From Zhongshania aliphaticivorans (GTDB lineage Bacteria; Pseudomonadota; Gammaproteobacteria; Pseudomonadales; Spongiibacteraceae): 64,000 nucleotides of DNA. Positions 1 to 6,330 of this stretch are shown in pieces. The DNA lies in assembly GCF_001586255.1 (NCBI RefSeq), contig NZ_CP014544.1, positions 1,085,501 to 1,149,500 on the forward strand. The letters are read 5' to 3'. Position 1 is the first letter of the stretch, and every line of letters begins with the position of its first letter. The notes beneath the pieces were generated by a model, which was not told the origin of the DNA, did not search any database, and saw only the letters and a list, made by a program, of their open reading frames with translations. Position numbers and translations under genes: made by a program.

Positions 1-93
1 GCTGAAGACGGCATTAGAAAAAACTATTACCCCCTTGGTGACGGCTATGAACACGCTGTTTTAATGTCGGCAGATTTACCCTTGGGCGAGTAA
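1..93 (+). CDS. rimI: RimI, ribosomal protein S18 alanine N-acetyltransferase (3' end only)
   Basis: Only the last 30 codons are in the window, ending at TAA 91-93. The visible tail contains GIRKNYYP followed by an EHAVLM segment. This is the typical end of RimI, a GNAT enzyme that acetylates the N-terminal alanine of ribosomal protein S18: an RRxYYP motif on the acetyl-CoA side, then a short hydrophobic strand. The family match is from memory of the RimI C terminus. The rest of the gene lies upstream, so domain completeness cannot be judged. The next gene on the same strand starts 40 bp later. Confidence 0.75.
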   Translation, partial: AEDGIRKNYYPLGDGYEHAVLMSADLPLGE

Positions 94-133
94 GCGCAAA
101 TCATGCTTCTAAAATTTACACAGGTAGCGGTCA

Positions 134-556
134 ATGTCAGACACTGAAATGCAAGAAGTTGAATCTGATTGGTGGTTTATCGGCTTGCCTGAAGAGTGGC
201 GTACCGAGCAAGACGACGACAGTATTCTGATTTTTGACCAGGACGAATTAGGCTGTATTAGCCTGAGTACTCTGCAAGCGCAACACGGTAAACCGGCTAC
301 GGCGAATGACGTTCGCGAGCTTGTTTTGGAAGTTGGTATGCGCCTTGATGACGGTAAAGCCTGCAAAATTGGTGACGATTATCAGGGCTGGGAGTTTGAA
401 ACTGTCGAAGAAGGCGATTATATTCGGGAATGGTTTTTACACGCTGGCGATCATTTGTTACTTATTAGCTACGCCTGCGCTGAAGATGACCGCGATATGG
501 ACCGCGCAGCGGTAGATCAGATATTAGATAGCCTGCGCTTGAAAGTAAGCGAGTAG
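134..556 (+). CDS. Conserved-looking hypothetical acidic protein
   Basis: This 140-residue soluble protein has no signal peptide or membrane segment. It is strongly acidic, with many Asp/Glu runs, and has several tryptophans near the N terminus (SDWWFIGLPEEW). I do not recognise the family. It reads like a small mixed alpha/beta domain: a strand-rich first half, a helix around residues 55-70 (DVRELVLEVGMRL), and a C-terminal helix DRAAVDQILDSLRL. It begins 40 bp after rimI on the same strand and may share its transcript. The ATG at 134 has only a weak purine stretch (AGG) upstream. Confidence 0.6.
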   Translation: MSDTEMQEVESDWWFIGLPEEWRTEQDDDSILIFDQDELGCISLSTLQAQHGKPATANDVRELVLEVGMRLDDGKACKIGDDYQGWEFETVEEGDYIREWFLHAGDHLLLISYACAEDDRDMDRAAVDQILDSLRLKVSE

Positions 557-681
557 GCTAGCTAGTACGGGAAACACCGTATTTGTATAAAAATTGAACA
601 GAGTCGACATTTTGGCTTTTTCGGCTGTGCTAATCTCAGCTTAATTATAGTGTTAGTTCACTTTTGCTAATTGGTATTGTA

Positions 682-1596
682 ATGATAAAAATAATGCTCT
701 CTTTGGCCTTGGCCTTATTCATCTCGCCGGCTATGGCGACGGATAAAGGTGGACGCAACCCCGCCAACTTACAACTAGCCTCGGTTAGCGCCGTGGTTAT
801 TGACGCCGATAGCGGCGAGGTACTGTATAAAAAATACGCGAATATGGTAAAGCCAATTGCCTCGCTAACCAAGGTAATGACGGCCATGGTAGTGTTAGAC
901 GCAAAGCTGCCACTGAATGAAACCATTCGCTTTAGCAATGATGACCGCAAGGCCATTAACTACTACCACTCCCGTATTCGGGTAGACTCCGAACTGCCCC
1001 GAGGTGAAGTACTGCGCCTTGCCCTTATGTCATCAGAGAATTTGGCGGCAGCGGCCTTAGGCCGCAATTACCCGGGTGGTCTACCGGCCTTTGTTGCCAG
1101 AATGAACGCAAAAGCCCGCGCCCTAGGCATGAAAAACACACATTTTGTCGATAGCAGCGGCTTGTCTGGCAAAAACGTATCTACCGCCGAAGATTTGGCT
1201 AAGCTCGTTGCGGCGGCGGCTAAGTACCGAGAAATTGCCACGTACTCCACCACCTCAATCTATACCGCTAACTTTAGTCGCCCGCGCTATCGCTTGGATT
1301 ATGTGAACACCAATCCGCTAGTACGCTACCAGCGCTGGGACGTGGCCATGAGTAAAACCGGCTACCTAGACGAAGCCGGTCGCTGCTTGGTAATGAAAAC
1401 CAATGTCGACGGCAAAGAATTGCTCATCGTCATGTTAGACTCGTTTGGCAAAACCAGTCCCATGGGCGACGCTGGCCGCATTAAACGCTGGTTGGCTTCT
1501 GGCAACGGTGGCACGGTAGCCAGCGCAGCAAAAGATTATCAAAAGCGTAAAATAGCGAGCCATCTGGCGAGCCGTGCGACGGCCAGTATTCGTTAA
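682..1596 (+). CDS. pbpG: D-alanyl-D-alanine endopeptidase (PBP7/PbpG type), peptidase S11 family
   Basis: This is a periplasmic low-molecular-weight penicillin-binding protein that cleaves D-Ala-mDAP cross-links in peptidoglycan. All three S11 active-site motifs are visible: SLTK with the nucleophile at about residue 61, SEN at 118-120, and KTG at 225-227. The first 19 residues form a Sec signal peptide ending AMA. The open frame continues upstream to a TTG at 664, but the ATG at 682 places the signal peptide correctly and is preferred. The length of 304 aa fits PBP7 rather than the larger PBP5/6, and there is no C-terminal amphipathic anchor. A strong terminator follows at 1643. Confidence 0.88.
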   Translation: MIKIMLSLALALFISPAMATDKGGRNPANLQLASVSAVVIDADSGEVLYKKYANMVKPIASLTKVMTAMVVLDAKLPLNETIRFSNDDRKAINYYHSRIRVDSELPRGEVLRLALMSSENLAAAALGRNYPGGLPAFVARMNAKARALGMKNTHFVDSSGLSGKNVSTAEDLAKLVAAAAKYREIATYSTTSIYTANFSRPRYRLDYVNTNPLVRYQRWDVAMSKTGYLDEAGRCLVMKTNVDGKELLIVMLDSFGKTSPMGDAGRIKRWLASGNGGTVASAAKDYQKRKIASHLASRATASIR

Positions 1597-1642
1597 TCGC
1601 ATCATTTTGTAGCGCTAGCGCTACCAGTTAAACCCATTATTG

Positions 1643-1678
1643 GGGCTGCCTCGCATAGCGACGCAGCCCTTTTTATTT
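1643..1678 (+). terminator. Rho-independent terminator after pbpG
   Basis: A GGGCTGC stem arm (1643-1649) and its complement GCAGCCC (1663-1669) are followed directly by TTTTTATTT. This is a canonical intrinsic terminator for pbpG. It separates pbpG from the GTG-initiated gene 12 bp downstream. A short palindrome, TAGCGCTAGCGCTA, lies just before it (about 1609-1622). Confidence 0.85.
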
Positions 1679-1689
1679 AAAGAAGCACA

Positions 1690-2172
1690 GTGGCATATCA
1701 GCAAGACTTTAAAGACCAAGGCTTAGCGTGGGAAGAGACCGCCATAACAGAGCATGGTGCCGAATACGTGCTCCATAGCAGCGTTGTTACAAGCCCAGAT
1801 AATATGACCGTCGAGGCTATACTCGCAAACTGCGTAGAGCACGCGGTGGCGTTGTTGGCCGATAATATTAACGACGACTCCCTCTACCTCATGTTCGAGT
1901 GGGATAATACAGCATCAACACTCACCATCGTCGTTACCGACGACAGCAAAAGTCGCGACGCAAAACACCGCGTTTTATGCGATATGTCTGCTATGAACGC
2001 AAAAATGAAACAGCTCGCCGAATCAGATCAGTGGAAGTACCAAGATGAATCTTTTGCCGATATTGTTAAACACGCCCTGCACGACTACCTAACCACCTGC
2101 ACCGGCTTTATGCGTTACTCGCTGGTTGCCGTGTTTCATCAGGCCTCAAGGCAGCAGACAGAACTGCTTTAA
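1690..2172 (+). CDS. Hypothetical protein
   Basis: This 160-residue soluble protein starts at GTG 1690 just after the pbpG terminator. I do not recognise the family. It has no signal peptide. A central strand-rich stretch (LYLMFEWDNTASTLTIVVTDD) is followed by a helix-rich C-terminal half containing one Cys-Thr-Gly turn. The stop codon lies 2 bp from the stop of the converging integrase gene, so this gene marks the left chromosomal edge of the integron. With its own terminator upstream it must have a promoter inside or just after the terminator. Whether it belongs to the core genome or to the integron platform cannot be told from this sequence alone. Confidence 0.55.
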   Translation: MAYQQDFKDQGLAWEETAITEHGAEYVLHSSVVTSPDNMTVEAILANCVEHAVALLADNINDDSLYLMFEWDNTASTLTIVVTDDSKSRDAKHRVLCDMSAMNAKMKQLAESDQWKYQDESFADIVKHALHDYLTTCTGFMRYSLVAVFHQASRQQTELL

Positions 2173-2174
2173 GC

Positions 2175-3173
2175 TTATAGCGTTGCATGGCTTTGTGGTG
2201 TTTGGCGCGAAATACTGCTTAACGGACTGCGCACGCCGTAGGCACCATGGTTTAAAACATGGGTATAAATCTCGGTGGTTGTTACGTCACTATGCCCAAG
2301 CTGCTGCTGTACAGTGCGAATATCTGCGCCGGACTGCAATAAATGCGTTGCAAAGGAATGGCGCAGAGTATGGCTAGTGACATTTTTGCGAATACGGGCA
2401 CGGATAGCTGCGCGTCGGATTACCTTATTTAAAGCTGACTCGTCAAAATGATGACGGCGAAGTGCGCCACAATGAGGGTCGTGGCTTAATTTGCTTGCAG
2501 GAAACAGATACTGCCAATTCAATGACGTTGCCGCCTTGGGGTATTTTCTCGCCATCGCATCTGGCATCCACACGCCTGCATAAACCGTATTCGTCAAATC
2601 GCCAATAAGTAAACGTTCAACTTCATTAATTTGCGCCTGTAAAGCGGCCAAAAGCTCCGGCGCCAAGGTAACCAAGCGGTGTTTATTACCTTTGCCGTGC
2701 CACACTTGTACCTGCAAATGATTAAAATCTATATCTTTTGTTCTTAATCGCAACAACTCAATGCGACGCAAGCCCGAGCCATACAACATGGCAACCATCA
2801 GTTTATGCGTGCCTGCAAGTTGCGATAATAGAAGAGCCACTTCGTTCTGCGTTAACACCACGGGTAACTTGGCTTGCCGCTTTGAATGCCTAAGCCCGCT
2901 TAACGTTCCCAATGGTTGACCTAAGTATTTGTTATATAAAAACGCAATAGAATTCAATGCTATGGCCTGAGTTGAGGCAGAAACGTTACGTTGAACAACA
3001 AGGTGATTCAGAAATGCCTCTACTTCTTGCGTGCCCATGGAAGATGGGTGCTGCTTTTGATTAAATAAAATGAAATACTTGATCCAATATAAATAGGACT
3101 TTATTGTGCGTAGGCTATATCGGCGTACAAGCATGTACTCCTGCACAGACCGAAGGAATGGTGAAGCGCTCAT
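2175..3173 (-). CDS. intI: Integron integrase IntI (tyrosine recombinase)
   Basis: This site-specific recombinase inserts and excises gene cassettes at attI and attC. The N-terminal SAM-like domain begins [20 protein letters not shown]. The catalytic domain shows YGSGLRRIE (first Arg), [12 protein letters not shown] (His-x-x-Arg) and the nucleophile in TTEIYTHVL. The integron-specific insertion that separates IntI from XerC/D is present ([12 protein letters not shown] through [14 protein letters not shown], then RRHH). The frame is open to 3299, but the ATG at 3173 is preferred. It has an AAGGA Shine-Dalgarno 8 nt upstream and gives the usual IntI N terminus and a length of 332 aa. It is divergent from the cassette array, and a LexA-like box overlaps its promoter. 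It resembles chromosomal IntI proteins of marine gammaproteobacteria. Confidence 0.95.
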   Translation of the reverse strand: MSASPFLRSVQEYMLVRRYSLRTIKSYLYWIKYFILFNQKQHPSSMGTQEVEAFLNHLVVQRNVSASTQAIALNSIAFLYNKYLGQPLGTLSGLRHSKRQAKLPVVLTQNEVALLLSQLAGTHKLMVAMLYGSGLRRIELLRLRTKDIDFNHLQVQVWHGKGNKHRLVTLAPELLAALQAQINEVERLLIGDLTNTVYAGVWMPDAMARKYPKAATSLNWQYLFPASKLSHDPHCGALRRHHFDESALNKVIRRAAIRARIRKNVTSHTLRHSFATHLLQSGADIRTVQQQLGHSDVTTTEIYTHVLNHGAYGVRSPLSSISRQTPQSHATL

Positions 3174-3194
3174 GTCGACAATCCTTGTCATTTG

Positions 3195-3236
3195 CTGTAT
3201 GTATATGCAGTATATTTTTCTTTCCGCTGCCGTCAA
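3195..3236 (-). promoter_or_regulatory. intI promoter with overlapping LexA-like (SOS) box
   Basis: On the minus strand TTGACG (3231-3236) and TATACT (3209-3214) are separated by 16 bp, a near-consensus sigma-70 promoter. The 16-mer at 3195-3210 reads CTGTATGTATATGCAG on the plus strand. This has the LexA consensus form CTG-N10-CAG with an AT-rich centre, and it overlaps the -10 element. The intI ATG follows about 22 bp downstream with an AAGGA ribosome site. LexA control of integron integrases is established in other integrons. Here it is inferred from sequence only. Confidence 0.8.
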
Positions 3237-3309
3237 GTACCTTGGCCAGCATAATAGGAAAGGCATTCCTACGCCAAAATTAAATATATTGAAAAACAAT
3301 CAGTTGCAG

Positions 3310-3395
3310 TGCGGCACTTTGAATATTAAAAAATTAAGAGGCCGCCTTCTAATAATTATTATGAGGCCAGTGGCCTCATTAACAGACTGTTATAC
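3310..3395 (+). other. Putative attI recombination site and leader
   Basis: This region between intI and the first cassette ends in GTTATAC (3389-3395), a near match to the GTTRRRY core. The predicted strand exchange falls between G3389 and T3390. A perfect hairpin, ATGAGGCC-AGT-GGCCTCAT (about 3361-3379), lies 10 bp before the junction. attI sites are poorly conserved, so the left limit is arbitrary. The call rests on position: next to intI, directly before a cassette whose right end is a clear attC. Confidence 0.6.
3361..3379 (-). terminator. Hairpin inside attI, possible terminator of the reversed first-cassette gene
   Basis: This is a perfect 8-bp inverted repeat with a 3-nt loop. Read on the minus strand it follows the stop of the reverse-oriented cassette gene by about 10 bp, and an A/T-rich tract (ATAATAATTATTAG) comes after it. 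It could end that transcript before it reaches intI. Alternatively it could be an accessory protein-binding or structural element of attI. There is no pure U-tract, so termination is uncertain. Confidence 0.4.
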
Positions 3396-3659
3396 GACTA
3401 TACGCGCCAGCTTCTCCAGCTCTTCGCGCAACGCTCTACGAAGATGTGCTTCTATTGGCTCGCGTGAGTCCTCGTCGAATTCGTCTACATACTCCCTGTC
3501 GTCTGATTCGCTATCCCAAATCCTGATGCCAGCAAACTCGACAATCTGTACAAACCCGTTTGTTTGCAGGGTTATATTCAAATATTCAACGCCGCCAGTG
3601 CTTTCAACAATATCCTGCTCTATCGAGTTCACTGCTGCCTCAATGTCTTGCGTATTCAT
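3390..3659 (-). CDS. Integron cassette 1: small acidic hypothetical protein in reverse orientation
   Basis: This 89-residue soluble acidic protein is encoded antisense to the normal cassette direction. I do not recognise the family. It has a helical N terminus, a strand-rich middle (VEYLNITLQTNGFVQIVEF), then an acidic linker and a basic C-terminal helix (EAHLRRALREELEKLARIV). The open frame extends upstream to 3746 through the attC site. The ATG at 3659 is preferred because GGAG sits 6-9 nt upstream and it lies outside the attC. The TAA stop is made by the first three bases of the cassette. A reverse-oriented cassette gene needs its own promoter, which could lie in the attC region. Confidence 0.6.
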   Translation of the reverse strand: MNTQDIEAAVNSIEQDIVESTGGVEYLNITLQTNGFVQIVEFAGIRIWDSESDDREYVDEFDEDSREPIEAHLRRALREELEKLARIVV

Positions 3660-3675
3660 TGTGTTCTCCAAGTTC

Positions 3676-3738
3676 GTATAACAAGCGCGTAAACTCGGAC
3701 CCTCGCTTCGCTCGGCCCGGTTACGCTTGGCGTTAGTG
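3676..3738 (+). other. attC site of cassette 1
   Basis: Inverse core GTATAAC (3676-3682) and core GTTAGTG (3732-3738) flank an imperfect inverted repeat with arms GCGTAA and TTACGC and a centre CCCTCGCTTCGCTCGG. The 63-bp length is typical of attC. Cassette 1 would span 3390-3732. Confidence 0.85.
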
Positions 3739-3744
3739 ATTTCC

Positions 3745-4065
3745 ATGAAGAATGCATTTCATAAGCTCTACGGCGCATTTTTAGCGGCATTTTTCCTAAT
3801 AATGGGCCTGTCATTTTTGCGGTCATCGGGTGTTATAAACTGGTCATTTTGGCCGAATACGCTAATCGAGCTGGGGGTAGCGCTTCTAGCTCTCGGATTG
3901 TCTGTAATCTTTGGATTTCTTTCGGGTAGACGATTTCAATTTGGTGTGGCGATAATCGAGGCTGGAGAGCCAGAGATATTTGCAAGATCATGGGCGGCGG
4001 CATCAGGAATACTTATTGTTCTATGTGCGGTAGGAGTAATCGCCTATGCGGTTATCAATCACTAA
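3745..4065 (+). CDS. Integron cassette 2: small inner-membrane protein
   Basis: This is a 106-residue hydrophobic protein of unknown family. Three hydrophobic segments are visible: about residues 8-25 (YGAFLAAFFLIMGLSFL), 38-58 (LIELGVALLALGLSVIFGFL) and 82-103 (SWAAASGILIVLCAVGVIAYAVI). A polar stretch (GRRFQFGVAIIEAGEPEIFAR) separates the last two. An in-frame TTG at 3727 lies inside the preceding attC core, so the ATG at 3745 is chosen. There is no good ribosome site, which is common in cassettes that depend on readthrough from upstream. The stop codon is formed at the inverse core of the next attC (TAAC), a hallmark of cassette genes. Confidence 0.7.
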   Translation: MKNAFHKLYGAFLAAFFLIMGLSFLRSSGVINWSFWPNTLIELGVALLALGLSVIFGFLSGRRFQFGVAIIEAGEPEIFARSWAAASGILIVLCAVGVIAYAVINH

Positions 4066-4152
4066 CAATGGCGGGCAGTTGCCGCTGAAAAGCGCGGCGG
4101 GACAGTCAAAACGCTACGCTTTTTTGCCTGCCCCTGCCGCAGGGCGTTAGAA
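4060..4152 (+). other. attC site of cassette 2
   Basis: The site runs from inverse core ACTAAC (4061-4066) to core GTTAGAA (4146-4152). The 93-bp site folds on itself: GGCGGGCAGTTGCC and its partner near CTGCCCCTGCCGC are visible around a central GCGGGACAGTC...GCCTGCCC. Cassette 2 spans 3733-4146. Confidence 0.88.
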
Positions 4153-4162
4153 GTATTGAGAT

Positions 4163-4627
4163 ATGAGTGAAATTGAATTTTTGTGTTTTAATCAAGTGAA
4201 TCCAGAAGACTTCATGGCAGTCGTCAATGAGGATTCTCTGAGAACACATTTAATCGATCATCCATATTTTGATGCAGCCAGCCTTCAAGAGTGGATGGGA
4301 GATAAAATTAAAGTGGATGCGATAGAGGGTTGTCGTATTCGGGCAGTTTATATAGGTGGGGTTTTAGCTGGTTGGTGTGGAATTCAGCCAGATGATAATG
4401 GTTTTGAATTAGCTGTTGTTATCTCACAAAAATTCTGGGGTTTTGGCATTCCAATTTTTAAAGTGCTCATGTGTTGGGCAAATGAGTTAGGGCATAAAGA
4501 AATACTATTTCATTTACTTGAAAGTAGGCCTGAGTACAAGGCACTAAATAAAATGGCCACTAAAGTTCATAAAACAGAACAATTAGGTCGGTATTTTACA
4601 ACTTACCATATTCCAGTAGGTAAATAA
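4163..4627 (+). CDS. Integron cassette 3: GNAT-like acetyltransferase domain protein
   Basis: This 154-residue soluble protein has the layout of a GNAT fold: an N-terminal helical part, a strand with GVLAGWCGIQ, then strands ending in ELAVVISQKFWGFGIPIFKVLMCWA, where the acetyl-CoA-binding beta4-alpha3 region would be. It ends with a strand and helix (EILFHLLESRPEYKALNKMA). The pyrophosphate loop Q/RxxGxG/A is only loosely kept as KFWGFGI, so substrate and activity are unknown. The start ATG 4163 lies 11 bp after the cassette boundary with a weak purine run. GNAT proteins are frequent integron cargo. The assignment is by fold pattern only. Confidence 0.5.
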   Translation: MSEIEFLCFNQVNPEDFMAVVNEDSLRTHLIDHPYFDAASLQEWMGDKIKVDAIEGCRIRAVYIGGVLAGWCGIQPDDNGFELAVVISQKFWGFGIPIFKVLMCWANELGHKEILFHLLESRPEYKALNKMATKVHKTEQLGRYFTTYHIPVGK

Positions 4628-4640
4628 TGAGCGAAAAAAC

Positions 4641-4709
4641 TTCTAACAAGTGCGTGCACGGGATGTCAAAAAGCTGCGCTTTTCGCCACCCGTGACGCAG
4701 GCGTTAAGC
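4641..4709 (+). other. attC site of cassette 3
   Basis: Inverse core TTCTAAC (4641-4647) and core GTTAAGC (4703-4709) flank a 69-bp site with arms TGCGTGCACGGG and CCCGTGACGCA and a central AAGCTGCGCTT loop. Cassette 3 spans 4147-4703. Confidence 0.9.
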
Positions 4710-4738
4710 ATCCTAAATAATAAGGCCCAAGATAATTT

Positions 4739-5419
4739 ATGAACTATGTAGCTCCTGAAATTACATTAGATGCGTTTCACTGTCCTTTTTGTGGAACGTA
4801 CGCGCATATGGATTGGTCTTGGCTTGTCAATCAAAATAAAGGCCAACGCATAGATTACTTAGAGGCTGATTGTTCTAGGTGCAGAAAATCTAGCCTTTGG
4901 TTATCGAAGGAGATAAGGAATGATCAGGGTTACTTAAAGCCAATAGCAGGCGAAATGATCTTTCCCGACTTTGGTACGGCCCCGCTTCCGGATAGTGATA
5001 TGCCAGAAGATGTAGTGGCAGACTACCAAGAAGCAGCCAGTATATTTTCTAAGTCCCCAAGAGGTGCAGCTGCGTTATTGAGACTTGGATTGCAAAAACT
5101 ATGTAGGCATCTTGGGGAAGAAGGAAAGAACATTAATGAAGATATTAGATCTCTCGCGACAAAAAATACGTTGCCGCCATTGGTGGTTAAAGTGGCAGAT
5201 ACTGTCCGAATAACTGGGAATAATGCTGTCCACCCTGGAGAAATGTCTGATGAAGACTTCGATCATATTGCTTCAAAGATGTTTGAGCTTTTGAATTTTG
5301 TTGTCAAAAAAGGAATATCTGAGCCTAAAGAGTTGGAGGCACTTTATACAATGACACCGGAAGGTCCTAGAAAAAGCGCGGAAACCCGTGATGCCAAATC
5401 TAAGCCAGATAATGCTTAA
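4739..5419 (+). CDS. Integron cassette 4: zinc-ribbon DUF4145 protein
   Basis: This 226-residue protein has two Cys pairs near the N terminus, CPFC (about residues 15-18) and CSRC (about 45-48), forming a likely zinc ribbon. A helical DUF4145-type domain follows, with YQEAASIFSKSPRGAAALLRLGLQKLC and the conserved tail ITGNNAVHPGEMSDEDFDHIASKMFELLNFVV. DUF4145 is a helical domain found alone and in proteins linked to restriction and other mobile defence genes. Its biochemical role is not established. The stop overlaps the inverse core of the next attC. A function for this cassette, including defence, is not shown by the sequence. Confidence 0.72.
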   Translation: MNYVAPEITLDAFHCPFCGTYAHMDWSWLVNQNKGQRIDYLEADCSRCRKSSLWLSKEIRNDQGYLKPIAGEMIFPDFGTAPLPDSDMPEDVVADYQEAASIFSKSPRGAAALLRLGLQKLCRHLGEEGKNINEDIRSLATKNTLPPLVVKVADTVRITGNNAVHPGEMSDEDFDHIASKMFELLNFVVKKGISEPKELEALYTMTPEGPRKSAETRDAKSKPDNA

Positions 5420-5461
5420 CAAAGCATTGCAGCGGACAAGCCGTTGAATGCGGCGTTAACT
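5414..5461 (+). other. attC site of cassette 4
   Basis: This short 48-bp site has inverse core GCTTAAC (5414-5420), overlapping the stop codon of the DUF4145 gene, and core GTTAACT (5455-5461). The inner arms GCATTG and the partner near GAATGC are visible. It is shorter than the usual 57 bp or more but well placed. Cassette 4 spans 4704-5455. Confidence 0.75.
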
Positions 5462-5471
5462 GTCTCTATCT

Positions 5472-6224
5472 ATGAAAGTCGTAACTTGGAACTGTAATGG
5501 AGCACTCAGACGAAAGCTTGCAGAAGCAGATAGCTTGCGAGCTGATGTCTTGGTGGTGCAGGAATGTGAAGATCCCGCGTTATCGACGCCCGCATATAGA
5601 GAGTGGGCCGGTTCCTACCTGTGGATGGGCGAGTCAAAAAATCGTGGCATCGGCATTTTTCCGCGAAACGGTCATCGAGTCGAAAAGTTAAATTGGAGTG
5701 GCAGCTTTTCCGTCCCTGGGCTTTTCAGCAAAAGTGAAACACTGAATTGGAGCACGGAAGATCTCAGGCTTTTTCTCCCTTTCACTATCAATAGAGATTT
5801 CACCGTGCTGGCCGTCTGGACGAAGGGGCGCAATGAAGAAGCATTTGGCTACATGGGGCAATTCTGGAAGTACCTTCAGATTCACCGTGACGATCTTAGC
5901 GGGCCAAAGACAGTCATTCTCGGCGATTTTAATAGCAATGTGCGCTGGGATAAGCCGGACCGCTGGTGGAATCACTCGGACGTAGTTGCCGAGCTTAGTG
6001 AGATGGGTTTCAAGAGCCAGTATCATCGAGTCTTCGAGGAAGAACAGGGCAATGAGACCAGCCCGACATTTTTCTTGCAGCGGAACCGCGAGAAGGCCTA
6101 TCACATTGACTACGTTTTCACCTCGTCAGACGTTGCAGAAAAATGTAATTTGCAGGTCGGTCAACACGACGAGTGGATTTCAATAAGTGACCACGTACCG
6201 CTGACGTTGAGCATCAACAGTTAA
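5472..6224 (+). CDS. Integron cassette 5: endonuclease/exonuclease/phosphatase (EEP) family protein
   Basis: This 250-residue protein has the ordered EEP catalytic motifs: TWNCNGA near residue 5, the metal-binding Glu in VVQECED at about 31, GDFNSN at about 151-156, and a C-terminal SDHVPL with the catalytic Asp-His pair near residue 240. EEP enzymes are Mg-dependent phosphodiesterases and include ExoIII/APE-type nucleases and phosphatases. The sequence does not say which substrate is used. It has no signal peptide, so it should act in the cytoplasm. The ATG at 5472 lies 11 bp after the attC core of cassette 4. The stop falls in the inverse core of the next attC. Confidence 0.8.
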   Translation: MKVVTWNCNGALRRKLAEADSLRADVLVVQECEDPALSTPAYREWAGSYLWMGESKNRGIGIFPRNGHRVEKLNWSGSFSVPGLFSKSETLNWSTEDLRLFLPFTINRDFTVLAVWTKGRNEEAFGYMGQFWKYLQIHRDDLSGPKTVILGDFNSNVRWDKPDRWWNHSDVVAELSEMGFKSQYHRVFEEEQGNETSPTFFLQRNREKAYHIDYVFTSSDVAEKCNLQVGQHDEWISISDHVPLTLSINS

Positions 6225-6296
6225 CAATCGGCTGCACGGCGACCGATTTTCCGCCGCTTCGCGGCTCCAAACCGGCGCGTGAGCCGGGCGTTAAGT
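6219..6296 (+). other. attC site of cassette 5
   Basis: Inverse core AGTTAAC (6219-6225) overlaps the stop of the EEP gene, and core GTTAAGT lies at 6290-6296. The inverted-repeat interior includes ATCGGCTGCACGGC and its partner GCGCGTGAGCCGG, with a CCGCCGCTTCGCGGC hairpin at the centre. Cassette 5 spans 5456-6290. The IS66 element begins 12 bp after this site. Confidence 0.9.
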
Positions 6297-6330
6297 GTTT
6301 TAGCTAGGTAAGCGCTCAATTAACCACGCC

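Noticed and set aside
2126-2377. Plus-strand ORF overlapping the intI 3' end
   Set aside because: It is a shadow of the integrase frame with no independent start signal.
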